A DNA stretch of 64,000 nucleotides from Streptomyces sp. SID12501 (GCF_010550245.1 NZ_JAAGLU010000009.1:1-64000), one strand, 5' to 3'. Numbered from the stretch's first letter, positions 48,791 through 58,066 are shown. Notes: a model not told the origin generated them from the sequence alone. Made by a program: numbers and translations.

Positions 48791-49948
48791 ATGACGCAGC
48801 AACCCGCGGCGGCGAGCGGCCGTCCCGGCCGTCCGGTGGGCCGTTCGACGGCCCGTGCCCGGCGGCCGTTCGGTGGGCAAGGCGAGAACCGGCCGGTACA
48901 GTCCAGCCCTGTGACCACACGGCTTGCCGACATCGCCGCCCAGGCGGGGGTGAGCGAAGCGACGGTCAGCCGGGTCCTGAACGGGAAGCCGGGCGTCGCC
49001 GCCACCACCCGCCAGACCGTGCTCGCCGCCCTCGACGTACTGGGCTACGAGCGCCCGGTCAGGCTGCGGCAGCGCAGCGAGGGCCTGGTCGGCCTCATCA
49101 CCCCGGAGTTGGAGAACCCGATCTTCCCCGCGCTGGCGCAGGTCATCGGGCAGGCCCTGACCCGGCAGGGTTACACGCCAGTCCTGGCCACCCAGACGCC
49201 CGGCGGCTCGACGGAGGACGAGCTGACGGAGATGCTCGTCGACCGGGGCGTGGCCGGCATCATCTTCGTCTCCGGTCTGCACGCGGACACCTCCGCCGAC
49301 ATGCAGCGTTACGATCAACTGCGCGCCCAGGGCGTTCCGTTCGTCCTCGTGGACGGCTTCTCCCCCAAGGTGCAGGCGCCGTTCATCTCGCCCGACGACC
49401 GCGCGGCGATGACCCTCGCGGTCACCCACCTCGTCTCCCTCGGCCACACTCATATCGGACTGGCCCTGGGGCCGAAGCGCTTCGTACCGGTGCAGCGCAA
49501 GATCGAGGGCTTCGTGCGGACGATGCAGGATCTGCTGGGCCTGACGGCACAGGACGTCGAGACGCGGTTCGTCCAGCACTCCCTGTACACCCTGGAGGGC
49601 GGCCAGGCGGCGGCCACGGCACTCATCGAACGGGGCTGTACGGCGGTGGTGTGCGCGAGCGACATGATGGCGCTGGGCGCGATACGGGCGGCCCGGCAGC
49701 GCGGTCTGGAGGTCCCCCGGGACGTCTCGGTCGTGGGCTTCGACGACTCCCCCCTGATCGCCTTCACCGACCCGCCCCTCACCACGGTCCGCAAGCCGGT
49801 CCCGGCGATGGGCCAGGCCGCCGTCCGCACACTCCTGGAGGAGATCGGCGGTACACCCGCTCCGCACAGCGAGTTCGTGTTCATGCCGGAGCTGGTGGTC
49901 CGGGGTTCGACCGCCTCGGCCCCCGGGGAACGCACTCGTTCCAAGTAG
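48791..49948 (+). CDS. malR: LacI-family maltose regulator MalR
   Basis: 385 aa. HTH RLADIAAQAGVSEATVSRVLNGKPGV, then the periplasmic-binding-like effector domain (VGLITPELENPIFPALAQVI, GIIFVSGLHAD, VVCASDMMALGAIRAARQRG, PPLTTVRKPV). The ATG at 48791 (GAGGGAGCGCG site) adds ~40 Arg/Pro/Gly-rich residues before the HTH; the GTG at 48911 would give about 345 aa, the length I recall for S. coelicolor MalR. In S. coelicolor MalR represses malE and the amylases until maltotriose-type inducers bind. Confidence 0.9.
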   Translation: MTQQPAAASGRPGRPVGRSTARARRPFGGQGENRPVQSSPVTTRLADIAAQAGVSEATVSRVLNGKPGVAATTRQTVLAALDVLGYERPVRLRQRSEGLVGLITPELENPIFPALAQVIGQALTRQGYTPVLATQTPGGSTEDELTEMLVDRGVAGIIFVSGLHADTSADMQRYDQLRAQGVPFVLVDGFSPKVQAPFISPDDRAAMTLAVTHLVSLGHTHIGLALGPKRFVPVQRKIEGFVRTMQDLLGLTAQDVETRFVQHSLYTLEGGQAAATALIERGCTAVVCASDMMALGAIRAARQRGLEVPRDVSVVGFDDSPLIAFTDPPLTTVRKPVPAMGQAAVRTLLEEIGGTPAPHSEFVFMPELVVRGSTASAPGERTRSK

Positions 49949-50137
49949 CGCTGCCAGGCCCGGTGGCGCCCTCAGGCCCCGTAGCACTCTCAGGCTCGTC
50001 CTCAGGGTGGAGAATGCCCCCTTTCGGCCAGTGCCCTGGTAGTACTCGGGGCCGCCTCTCCCCACCGTAGGACGTGCGGGTCGGACAGGACCAGGGGATG
50101 ATCTGGGAGGGGACCGTATCTGGCAGACTCTGTGTCC
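49949..50137. other. Intergenic region malR / PAP2 gene
   Basis: 189 bp with no gene seen. GGGAGGGGACC about 35 bp before the next start may belong to its promoter region. Confidence 0.3.
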
Positions 50138-51019
50138 ATGGGTGAGACGACCGTGACGACAAGGGAAGGCCACGACCGGGCCGCTCCACACTCCGTCACG
50201 GACGAGACGGCGGAGGGGAACGACCGCGTGGTCAAGGGACTCCTGCGCCGAGTGCGCGCTCCACGCCGGCCACGGCTGTGGTTCGAGATCCTTCTGATCG
50301 CGATCAGTTACTGGACGTACTCACTGATCCGCAACGCCGTTCCGGAGCAGAAGGCCGAGGCGCTGCGCAACGCGGACTGGCTCTGGAAGACCGAGCACAG
50401 CCTTGGCATCGCCGTCGAGGAGTCGGTCAACCACACGGTCAACTCGGTGACATGGCTGATCGTGGGCATGAACTACTACTACGCCACGCTGCACTTCATC
50501 GTCACTCTCGGTGTCCTGGTGTGGCTGTACCGCAGTCACCCGGGGCGTTACGCGGCGACGCGCCTGACCCTCTTCGCGACCACGGCGGTGGCCCTGGTCG
50601 GTTACTACCTGTATCCGCTCGCCCCGCCCCGGCTGATGAACGGCGGCGGTTTCGTCGACACGGTGATGATCCACCACACCTGGGGTTCGATGGCCTCCGG
50701 CGACCTCAAACACGTGTCGAACCAGTACGCGGCGATGCCGTCGATGCACATCGGCTGGTCCACGTGGTGCGGTCTGACGATCTTCGCGCTGGCCAGCGTC
50801 CCGTGGGTGCGCGTGCTCGGGCTCCTCTACCCTGTGGCCACCCTGGTGGTGATCGTCGCCACCGCCAACCACTTCTGGCTGGACGCGGTGGGCGGCCTCA
50901 TGTGCCTGGCCTTCGGCTTCACGGTGGCCCGCCTCTGGTACGGCAAGCTCCCGTACGCCCTCCCGAAACTGGTCCCGGTGCAGGGGCGGGGCGGCCCACT
51001 GCTCCCGGTCAAACCATGA
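50138..51019 (+). CDS. PAP2-family membrane phosphatase/transferase
   Basis: 293 aa. Six membrane helices. The phosphatase motifs are SMHIGWSTWCG (PSMH) and ANHFWLDAVGG (H...D), as in PAP2 lipid phosphatases and aureobasidin-resistance (inositol phosphotransferase) proteins. The N-terminal ~35 residues are soluble. The ATG at 50138 is preferred over the GTG two codons earlier. Substrate unknown; the gene is convergent with glnE. Confidence 0.85.
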   Translation: MGETTVTTREGHDRAAPHSVTDETAEGNDRVVKGLLRRVRAPRRPRLWFEILLIAISYWTYSLIRNAVPEQKAEALRNADWLWKTEHSLGIAVEESVNHTVNSVTWLIVGMNYYYATLHFIVTLGVLVWLYRSHPGRYAATRLTLFATTAVALVGYYLYPLAPPRLMNGGGFVDTVMIHHTWGSMASGDLKHVSNQYAAMPSMHIGWSTWCGLTIFALASVPWVRVLGLLYPVATLVVIVATANHFWLDAVGGLMCLAFGFTVARLWYGKLPYALPKLVPVQGRGGPLLPVKP

Positions 51020-51050
51020 GGCGACGGCGACCTGCCGGGAACTGCCGGCC

Positions 51051-54000
51051 CTACCCCGCCGCCCCGTAGAACAGCGTCTCCACGACACCGCGGGCCCGCC
51101 GGGTGGTCCGCCGGTACGCGTCGATCATGTCGCCGACATGCCCCGGCCCGTACCCCAGGTACCGCCCGACCGCGCCCAGTTCACGTCCGTCCGAGGGGAA
51201 GGTGTCCCCGGCCCGCCCGCGCACCAGCATCACGGCGTTGCGCACCCGGGTGGCCAGGACCCATGCCTCGTCCAGTATCGCCGCGTCCTCCCCGGAGATC
51301 AGTTCGGCGGCACAGGCGGCGGCGAGGGCTTCGCGGGTACGGGTCGTCCGCAGCCCCGGTTCGGCCCATCCGTGCTGGAGTTGCATCAGCTGGACGGTCC
51401 ACTCCACGTCCGACAGGCCGCCTCGCCCGAGCTTGGTGTGCAGGGTCGGATCGGCGCCGCGAGGCATCCGCTCCGACTCCATACGCGCCTTCAGTCGCCG
51501 GATCTCGCGCACCGCGTCGTCGCCGAGCCCCTCCGCCGGGTAGCGCAGCGGGTCGATCAGCTCGATGAAGCGGCGCCCCAACTCCAGGTCCCCGGCGACG
51601 ACTTCGGCTCGCAGCAGCGCCTGGGACTCCCAGCCGAGGGACCAGCGTCGGTAGTACGCCTCGTACGACGGCAGGGTGCGGACCAGTGGCCCCGACTTGC
51701 CCTCGGGGCGCAGATCCGCGTCGATGAGCAACGGCGGGTCGGCGCTGGGCACTTGGAGGAGGCGCCGCATCTCGGAGACGACGGTGTTCGCGGCCTTGGC
51801 GGCCTCGTGCTCGTCGACGCCCTCGCGGGGTTCGTGCACGAACAGGACGTCGGCGTCGGAGCCGTAGCCCATCTCGTGCCCGCCGAAGCGGCCCATGCCG
51901 ATGATCGCGAACCGGGTGGGCAGGGTGTCTCCCCATCCGTCCCGCACGACCGCCCGCAGGGTCCCGGCCAGGGTCGCCGCCGTGAGGTCGGAGATCGCGC
52001 CACCGACCTGGTCCACCAGCGCGCCCTGGTCGGCCTCGGCGGGCGACTGCTCGGTGCCGTAGGAGCCGACGATGTCGGCGGCGGCCGTACGGAACAGCTC
52101 GCGACGCCGGACACCGCGCGCGGCGTACACACCCTGTTCCCCGGACTCGGAGCGGCCGACGGCGGCCAGTATCTCCTGCTCCAGCTGGTCCCGCTCGCGC
52201 GGTTCAAGACCGCCTGTCCCGTCACCGTCGCCGAGCAGCGCGACGGCCTCCGGGGCACGCATCAGCAGGTCGGGGGCGAGGCGCCCGGCCGACAGGACGC
52301 GGGCCAGGTTCTCGGCGGCGGCCCCCTCGTCCCTCAACAGCCGTAGGTACCAGGGGGTTCGCCCCAGCTCGTCCGACACCTTGCGGAAGTTGAGCAGCCC
52401 CGCGTCCGGGTTGGCGGAGTCGGCGAACCAGCCCAGCAGGACGGGCAGCAGGGTCCGTTGGATGGCCGCCTTCCGGCTCACCCCGCTGGCCAGGGCCTCC
52501 AGATGCCGGAGCGCGGCGGCCGGATCGGCGTACCCGAGCGCGACCAGCCGCTCCCGCGCGGCGACGGTGCTCAACCTGGTCTCGCCGGGCGCGAGTTGGG
52601 CGACGGCGTCGAGCAGCGGCCGGTAGAAGAGCTTCTCGTGCAGCCGCCGTACGACGGACGCGTGCCGCTTCCACTCCCGGTTCAGCTCGGCCACCGGGTC
52701 GGTGCGCAGGCCGAGGGAACGCCCGATGCGCCGCAGATCGGCCTGGTCCTCGGGCACGAGGTGGGTGCGTCGCAGCCGGAAGAGCTGGATCCGGTGCTCC
52801 ATGGACCGCAGGAACCGATAGGCGTCGTCGAGCAGCACGGCGTCCGCGCGCCCGACGTACCCGCCCGCGGCGAGCGCACCCAGCGCGTCCAGGGTGGTGC
52901 CGCTGCGCAGGGAGGTGTCGGCGCGCCCGTGCACCAACTGCAGCAGCTGAACGGCGAATTCCACGTCCCGCAAGCCGCCCGGCCCGAGCTTCAGTTCCCG
53001 CTCCACCTCGGCGATGGGAATGTTCTCGACGACGCGGCGGCGCATCTTCTGCACGTCGACGACGAAGTTCTCGCGCTCGGCGGCATGCCAGACGAGCGGG
53101 GCGAGCGCAGCGACGTACGCCTCCCCCAGTTCGATGTCACCGGCGACCGGGCGGGCCTTCAACAGGGCCTGGAACTCCCAGGTCTTGGCCCAGCGCTGGT
53201 AGTAGGCGAGGTGGCTGCTGAGGGGGCGCACCAGCGGCCCGTTACGGCCCTCGGGGCGCAGATTGGCGTCGACGGGCCAGATGCTCCCCTCGATGGTGGT
53301 CTCGGAGCAGATCCGCATCAGGTGCGAGGCAAGCCGGGTGGCGGCCTGCAGCGCCTTCCCTTCGTCGGCCCCGTCGACAGCCTCACCGACAAAGATGACA
53401 TCGACGTCGGACACGTAATTGAGCTCGTGGCCACCGCACTTGCCCATCGCGACGACGGCGAGCCGGCACAGTGCGGCGTCGTCGGGCGCGGCGGCCTCGG
53501 CGATGGCGAGGGCGGCGCGCAGGGTCGCGGTGGCGAGGTCGGCCAGCTCGGCGGCGGTCTCGGCGAGGTCGGTGGTGCCGCACACGTCGCGGGCGGCGAT
53601 GGACAGCAGGCAGCGCCGGTAGGCGACGCGCAGCGACACGGGGTCGGCGGCCTGGGCGAGTCCCCGCTCGAACTCCTCCACCCCGGGATGGAGGTCCCGG
53701 GGCTCGTACATGGCGAGGGCCTGCCAGTCGCGGGGATGGCGGATCAGATGGTCGCCGAGGGCGGCGGAGGCGCCGAGCACCCCGAGCAGCCGGTCGCGCA
53801 GCGGCTTGGCCGCTATCACCGTGTCCAGCAGCTCGTGCCGGGCGGTCCGCCCGTCCTGCGCCTCGGCGAGCCGCACGAGCCCGAGCAGCGCGAGATCCGG
53901 GTCGGCGGTCGCGCCCAGCGCGTCGAGCAGCACCGGGTCGTCCCGCATCGGGGCGAGCTCGACGCTGTCGAGGAGCCGCTCGGCGGCGGAGGGATCGGTG

Positions 54001-54056
54001 AAGCCGTGCCGCAGCAGCCGCGTGAAGGTACTGCTCCTGCGCCCCGGCGCCATCAT
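51051..54056 (-). CDS. glnE: Glutamine synthetase adenylyltransferase/deadenylase GlnE
   Basis: 1001 aa. Two nucleotidyltransferase domains with GxGGxE(x)nSDxD: the N-terminal deadenylase GKCGGHELNYVSDVDVIFV and the C-terminal adenylylase GMGRFGGHEMGYGSDADVLF, each followed by an R-P-E-G motif (LRPEGRNGPLVR, LRPEGKSGPLVR). It adds and removes AMP on Tyr397 of GlnA. It lies 43 kb from glnA but beside a further glutamine-synthetase-family gene. Confidence 0.96.
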   Translation of the reverse strand: MMAPGRRSSTFTRLLRHGFTDPSAAERLLDSVELAPMRDDPVLLDALGATADPDLALLGLVRLAEAQDGRTARHELLDTVIAAKPLRDRLLGVLGASAALGDHLIRHPRDWQALAMYEPRDLHPGVEEFERGLAQAADPVSLRVAYRRCLLSIAARDVCGTTDLAETAAELADLATATLRAALAIAEAAAPDDAALCRLAVVAMGKCGGHELNYVSDVDVIFVGEAVDGADEGKALQAATRLASHLMRICSETTIEGSIWPVDANLRPEGRNGPLVRPLSSHLAYYQRWAKTWEFQALLKARPVAGDIELGEAYVAALAPLVWHAAERENFVVDVQKMRRRVVENIPIAEVERELKLGPGGLRDVEFAVQLLQLVHGRADTSLRSGTTLDALGALAAGGYVGRADAVLLDDAYRFLRSMEHRIQLFRLRRTHLVPEDQADLRRIGRSLGLRTDPVAELNREWKRHASVVRRLHEKLFYRPLLDAVAQLAPGETRLSTVAARERLVALGYADPAAALRHLEALASGVSRKAAIQRTLLPVLLGWFADSANPDAGLLNFRKVSDELGRTPWYLRLLRDEGAAAENLARVLSAGRLAPDLLMRAPEAVALLGDGDGTGGLEPRERDQLEQEILAAVGRSESGEQGVYAARGVRRRELFRTAAADIVGSYGTEQSPAEADQGALVDQVGGAISDLTAATLAGTLRAVVRDGWGDTLPTRFAIIGMGRFGGHEMGYGSDADVLFVHEPREGVDEHEAAKAANTVVSEMRRLLQVPSADPPLLIDADLRPEGKSGPLVRTLPSYEAYYRRWSLGWESQALLRAEVVAGDLELGRRFIELIDPLRYPAEGLGDDAVREIRRLKARMESERMPRGADPTLHTKLGRGGLSDVEWTVQLMQLQHGWAEPGLRTTRTREALAAACAAELISGEDAAILDEAWVLATRVRNAVMLVRGRAGDTFPSDGRELGAVGRYLGYGPGHVGDMIDAYRRTTRRARGVVETLFYGAAG

Positions 54057-54268
54057 CCTGGGCCTTCCCGTCGGACCATCGGATCAAGGTCGTACGTCCA
54101 CGAGCGTAACCGGAGAGGCTTCGGGAAGCGCCGGACGGAGCGGGCCGATGTCCGTGCTGGTCGGAACGACGGCTTCCGCCGCCGACGTGGCCGTTTCGGT
54201 GGCGCCCCGCACGGTTTTCGGCTTCGGTGAGGGGAGCCGTTCCGTAAAGGTGATCTGGAGGACCAGCG
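54057..54268. promoter_or_regulatory. Divergent region glnE / VOC gene
   Basis: 212 bp without a gene. No GlnR-type box was found by eye. Confidence 0.35.
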
Positions 54269-54715
54269 ATGCAGTACACGCTCGAAGTGATCCCGCTGCC
54301 CGTGAGCGACATCGACCGGGCCCGGGACTTCTACCGCGACAAGGCCGGTTTCCACGTCGACATCGACCAGGAGGTCATGCCGGGGATGCGCATCGTCCAG
54401 CTCACGCCGCCGGGCTCGGGCTGTTCGATCGCCCTCGGCGACACCATCTGGGAGACGATGTCCGGCCCGACGCCCGCACCGGGCTCGTACCAGGGCCTCC
54501 AGCTGTGCGTCGCCGACATCAAGGCGGCCCACGCGGAGCTGGTCGAACGCGGCCTTGAGGTGTCGGAGCCGATGCAGTACTCACCGGACGACGGCGCCAC
54601 GTTCATGTACTTCAAGGACCCGGACGGCAACGGCTGGGCGGTCCAGGAGTACCGCCAGCGTGCGGCGAAGCCGCTGCACGCGCTGCTGAGCGAGTCGGCT
54701 GCCGACTCGGGCTGA
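54269..54715 (+). CDS. VOC (glyoxalase/bleomycin-resistance fold) protein
   Basis: 148 aa. Two beta-alpha-beta-beta-beta modules: IPLPVSDIDRARDFYRDKAG and VADIKAAHAELVERGLEVSEP, ending ATFMYFKDPDGNGWAVQEY. The metal-ligand pattern is incomplete. It follows CTGGAGGACCAGCG. A member of this superfamily sits after glnE in S. coelicolor. Substrate unknown. Confidence 0.85.
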   Translation: MQYTLEVIPLPVSDIDRARDFYRDKAGFHVDIDQEVMPGMRIVQLTPPGSGCSIALGDTIWETMSGPTPAPGSYQGLQLCVADIKAAHAELVERGLEVSEPMQYSPDDGATFMYFKDPDGNGWAVQEYRQRAAKPLHALLSESAADSG

Positions 54716-54724
54716 CGGCCGTGT

Positions 54725-54750
54725 CCCGGGGCCGCCGCTGCGGCCCCGGG
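54725..54750. terminator. Terminator after VOC gene
   Basis: cccggggccgc (54725-54735) pairs perfectly with gcggccccggg (54740-54750), loop cgct. It serves the VOC gene and perhaps the leftward glutamine-synthetase-family gene. Confidence 0.75.
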
Positions 54751-54767
54751 AATGTCCGGCTACCCGC

Positions 54768-54857
54768 CTACAGAACCGGCAGGTTCTTCCGCAGCTCGAA
54801 GGCCGTGACCTCGCTGCGGTACTCCTCCCACTCCTGGCGCTTGTTGCGCAGGAACTT
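54768..54857 (-). pseudogene. 3' end of a glutamine-synthetase-family gene cut by insertion
   Basis: Read leftward it encodes KFLRNKRQEWEEYRSEV, then TAFELRKNLPVL and stop. This is the standard C-terminus of GSI-type proteins (FLRNKR.EWEEYR..VT.FEL...LPVL). The match stops at the Phe codon (54852-54854) or the Lys before it; the next codons (VPAPN) do not continue a synthetase. A full gene would extend rightward, where instead there is foreign DNA. The ~87 bp are thus likely an attachment site. Confidence 0.85.
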
Positions 54858-55105
54858 ATTCGGGGCGGGAACGGCCTCGCGTGATCGGTGTCGACGTGTC
54901 GCTGACCAGCGCTGGGACGGTCGTTGTTGGTCGTTGTTGGTCACTGTGGGCCGCCCTTCGACGGCCCACAGGCGGCCCCGCCCGAGGGGCCAGCAGATTT
55001 ACAGTCTGCGCGAGGAACCTACCGCTACCTGCACGATGCTCCGTTTAGTCCGAACTCGCCCCCACGCGTACCTCACGGATCACCGGCTTTCTCCGTCGAC
55101 CAATG
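54858..55105. other. Left end of the inserted element: repeats and hairpins, no gene
   Basis: Contains a tandem repeat TCGTTGTTGG x2 (54921-54940) and three hairpins in a row: ctgtgggccg/cggcccacag (54944-54971), ggcccc/ggggcc (54974-54991) and gcaga/tctgc (54993-55009). The last has the GTA-type loop of a tRNA-Tyr anticodon arm. This structure fits integrase arm or core sites. Confidence 0.5.
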
Positions 55106-55729
55106 TCAGACTGACGCCGATGGTCCAGCCGCCCCCGGGTACCCGGTCGAGGCACCCCGATAAGCCTCGGAACGCTCAGAGGGAACTGGAGCGCCAGAGC
55201 CAACACCGAGATCCTTCCGCATTGCTGCCTGCATCTCGGTGACAACATCCCAGAGACCCAGCAGAAGACTGTGCAGTTCAACCCACTCGGTCCCGCTCGC
55301 AGCGTCGTTCCTTGCTTGAGCATCGATCCTCGTACGCGCGTCTGCCAGCACAATCCGAACCCGGTTAGCCGCATCCAGGACAGGATCCGGAGCAAGCATC
55401 TGCACTTGGGCAAAACGGTCGTGGAACGCCTGCCGCGCTTCCTCCGAACGCTCGTCTACCGTGCCGCCTGCGCGCAGAGCATGTGTGTCCTCCATGAGGA
55501 AGATGCGCCACTGCCTGGCGCTCTGGTTTAGGGCTATGTATGCCTCGCGCCGACGCTCCAAGTCGGCTGCGGCTGACTCTTCTCTACGCACCACGGCACT
55601 TGCGCGCTGTTGCAACTCGAAATCCTGCAACCGCACTCGTGTACTCACCCACGCTGTTGTCAGTGGCGAGAGCAGCGTGCCCACTACTCCCACGAGTGCG
55701 ACCAGAAGTGTTGCAGTGCCTGTGCCCAT
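55106..55729 (-). CDS. Membrane-anchored coiled-coil-like protein, unknown
   Basis: 207 aa. One N-terminal helix (TATLLVALVGVVGTLLSPLT) is followed by a long charged helical region (STRVRLQDFELQQRASAVVR, AAADLERRREAYIALNQSAR) and a Ser/Gly/Pro tail. The plan is that of a small anchor protein with a cytoplasmic helical arm. I do not recognise a function. First gene in the inserted element. Confidence 0.65.
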   Translation of the reverse strand: MGTGTATLLVALVGVVGTLLSPLTTAWVSTRVRLQDFELQQRASAVVRREESAAADLERRREAYIALNQSARQWRIFLMEDTHALRAGGTVDERSEEARQAFHDRFAQVQMLAPDPVLDAANRVRIVLADARTRIDAQARNDAASGTEWVELHSLLLGLWDVVTEMQAAMRKDLGVGSGAPVPSERSEAYRGASTGYPGAAGPSASV

Positions 55730-56153
55730 ATTCCCCCCAGCTCACCCTTGATAGCCAAAGCCTCAGCCCAGAAACGGACTGACGTGTACGCGGGTCGCGT
55801 CCCATCCTTGAGTCGTTCAGTCGCTCACGACAGGCCTCACCCTTCACGCAACAGCTTTACAGTCCACCCAAGATCGACACCGGTGAACCGCGTTGACCTG
55901 CTGAAACTAAGGAGTTCGGACGGGGTGTCGGCGACACCCGTCCGCGTGCCGTCCGTAGAGGTGAAACAAAGCAACGGGTCAGCGCCCTGCATTTCAGAGC
56001 AGCGACCCCCATACGCGTTCAGTAAGCTCAGCTCAGGCTTGCGGAGCGCCATCCCCAGGCTACGCAGCCGATCAGCAAAGCAACTTGGCCAGTCCCAACT
56101 GGCCTGCACATAAGTAGCTTTGAGCCTTTCCCTTGACCGTACGGGTCCCTCTA
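55730..56153. other. Intergenic region with a possible small gene
   Basis: 424 bp, less GC-rich than the host. Apart from the doubtful frame at 55837-56109 I see no gene and no strong hairpin. Confidence 0.4.
55837..56109 (-). CDS. Doubtful small protein in inserted element
   Basis: 90-aa frame, MQASWDWPSCFADRLRSLGM and onwards, with a tail SRSTRFTGVDLGWTVKLLREG. It lies between two genes in the same direction, but no ribosome site or family supports it. It could be a decayed gene. Confidence 0.25.
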   Translation of the reverse strand: MQASWDWPSCFADRLRSLGMALRKPELSLLNAYGGRCSEMQGADPLLCFTSTDGTRTGVADTPSELLSFSRSTRFTGVDLGWTVKLLREG

Positions 56154-57461
56154 TCAGTCCATTTTATGAACTACCTCGGCAACAACCCGAAGCCTGTTCT
56201 TCCAGACATCAAATGCCTCTCCTCCCAATATCTGGGCGGCACTAAGCGCAAGCTTTGCGACTTCCGATCTCGCATCAGGGACGTGACATATAACCCATTC
56301 GCCTTCCTGTTGCCCCCAGAGGATGGCTGGAACCATTTGCTCCACCATGCTGGAATTCCAGACATTCTCGGCGATCTGGAGCGCTTCTTTAGGTACCCCT
56401 ATGAGCAAGTTGCACATCATGCGATTATGTGCGTTAATAAACGGCTGATCGTAACCAGACCTTGCAGCAGCGGTTAGATGACGCAGAGCTTTACGCGGAT
56501 CATCGGGAATGAGCGAGAATCCCAAATTGTTTCGGACCCCTACGTCTCCCGGTGCGATCTTCAGGATCATGCGATAGATCGATGCCGCTTGATCCCTATG
56601 CCCTGCCTTGACAAGCTGACCCGCTTGTATTTCAAGCTGCTCCACAGTTTCTCGCTGGACACGATCACTCGCCCCCATAGCCGCTCGTTCGGCAATCTCG
56701 GCATTTAGTGCATCGCACTGAACTGGGCGCAAGTTAAATATTACATCGGGAAACACATTGGGCATTCCACCCTTTTGCCAGCGAAATTCCAAGTGAAGTG
56801 ATTTCTCGCTCCAATCGGATAGATAGGTCTCCGTCAGCCTGTCGACAATCCAACCATAGTGTTCCCCAATCTCCACATCTGGAATTTCATGCCCGACTAG
56901 GGAGTCGAAAACCTCCTCCACCGGGCAAGCCCAGCCAATTAGTTCCGAAAGACTCGCTTGCTGAATCCACACATTGACGCGCCCGTGCCAATCATGGGTG
57001 ATTTCCATGAGGCTATTCAGGAGAACGCCTTCCGGGTTCCCACTCCCGACACTCTTTTTCTTCGGGGAGGCATCTGCGGCACAGAGATGCGACCAACTTT
57101 CCAACTCTTCGGGAAGGGTTTCGAGGATTTGCGAAATCCCCTCAGGCGTTCCACCCTCAGGGACCAGCGCGAGTAGCTGGGGAAGTGAGGCAAAAGCGGC
57201 AATGATGTCGCCGAGCCGGGGTCCGAGTCCATAGCGAACGAAGGCGGAGGCATCGAGTCCACGATCAGTGAGGGCACTGATCGCTTGCAAGATCTTCACC
57301 CCCGCGCCGACTGGGTCACTACGGCGAGAGGGGGGCGTGAGGACAGAGTCACGGATGTACTTGGCGAGGCTGATGGTGCTCCAGTCGGCCGGCACGCTTC
57401 CAAGTGCCTCAGCCAGCAGGATGACCGACGCATCGAACGGCCTAGCAGCGGGTTCGTCCAT
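56154..57461 (-). CDS. TPR-containing hypothetical protein
   Basis: 435 aa. The N-terminal ~280 residues are unrecognised, rich in Trp and acidic residues (LEFRWQKGGMPNVFPDVIFN). From ~285 TPR-like units appear: QLEIQAGQLVKAGHRDQAAS, IYRMILKIAPGDVGVRNNLG and KALRHLTAAARSG. Its base composition is more AT-rich than host genes, a sign of recent acquisition. It diverges from the toxin-antitoxin-like pair with 119 bp between starts. Confidence 0.7.
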   Translation of the reverse strand: MDEPAARPFDASVILLAEALGSVPADWSTISLAKYIRDSVLTPPSRRSDPVGAGVKILQAISALTDRGLDASAFVRYGLGPRLGDIIAAFASLPQLLALVPEGGTPEGISQILETLPEELESWSHLCAADASPKKKSVGSGNPEGVLLNSLMEITHDWHGRVNVWIQQASLSELIGWACPVEEVFDSLVGHEIPDVEIGEHYGWIVDRLTETYLSDWSEKSLHLEFRWQKGGMPNVFPDVIFNLRPVQCDALNAEIAERAAMGASDRVQRETVEQLEIQAGQLVKAGHRDQAASIYRMILKIAPGDVGVRNNLGFSLIPDDPRKALRHLTAAARSGYDQPFINAHNRMMCNLLIGVPKEALQIAENVWNSSMVEQMVPAILWGQQEGEWVICHVPDARSEVAKLALSAAQILGGEAFDVWKNRLRVVAEVVHKMD

Positions 57462-57580
57462 CTGTACGCCTCATCCTGGTCAAAGCTTCACACTTTCGTG
57501 GACAACATCATGCATAGCATCTTGCCGCTTGACAACTAGGATCCTGGGCAGGATGCTGATTCACCTAGAGAGGAGGCGGC

Positions 57581-58063
57581 GTGAGCAGCGGTGATGTGAT
57601 CTTCCAGTCATCTGACCTGGCTACCCAACGTCGCACAGAGTTCTTGGACGCGGCGCGCAGCGGTCTGGCGAGACTGCGAGACAAGGACGGCACTAGTTTG
57701 GTGATGCTTCCCGAGAAGCATCTTCAGCTTCTTGAGGAAATTCGGAAATGGTCTTCCGCACACCTCAGGCTGGCACGGCTTCTCGCGCGACCAGACTCCA
57801 AGCCAACTGTGCATGAACTCGGCGATCTAGCATGGCTTCGGGTATTCGACTGCGAGGACTTGCGTGAATTCGCTGACGAGTTGAACGAAGCGATCGTGGC
57901 CGCAGACAGCGACAACGACGCGATGGTTCTTCACGAGTGCTTGGACGCCTGGAAAACAACAGCGCGTCAGTTGGAAGACCCGCTCAGGCGAAGCATCCTG
58001 CTGAAAAAGGGGTCGATTCCGGATCTCGTTGAGGTGGCGCGCCCAGAAGGCGAAACGGAGTAA
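57581..58063 (+). CDS. Antitoxin-like protein (Phd-related?)
   Basis: 160 aa, acidic, soluble. The N-terminal part (RRTEFLDAARSGLARLRDKD followed by GTSLVMLPEKHLQLLEE) recalls prevent-host-death antitoxins, which have short DNA-binding N-termini. The helical C-terminus could bind a toxin. GAGAGGAGGCGGC precedes the GTG. The next gene starts 3 bp after its stop. Assignment rests on pattern and gene pairing only. Confidence 0.5.
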   Translation: MSSGDVIFQSSDLATQRRTEFLDAARSGLARLRDKDGTSLVMLPEKHLQLLEEIRKWSSAHLRLARLLARPDSKPTVHELGDLAWLRVFDCEDLREFADELNEAIVAADSDNDAMVLHECLDAWKTTARQLEDPLRRSILLKKGSIPDLVEVARPEGETE

Positions 58064-58066
58064 CGT

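Noticed and set aside
54985..55015. Complete tRNA-Tyr gene
   Set aside because: Only the anticodon-arm-like hairpin is present; there is no acceptor stem, D-arm or TTCGAATC T-arm nearby.
55610..56113. 167-codon frame on the + strand
   Set aside because: It overlaps the start of the membrane-anchored protein gene on the other strand, has Ser/Arg/Pro-rich random composition and no ribosome site.
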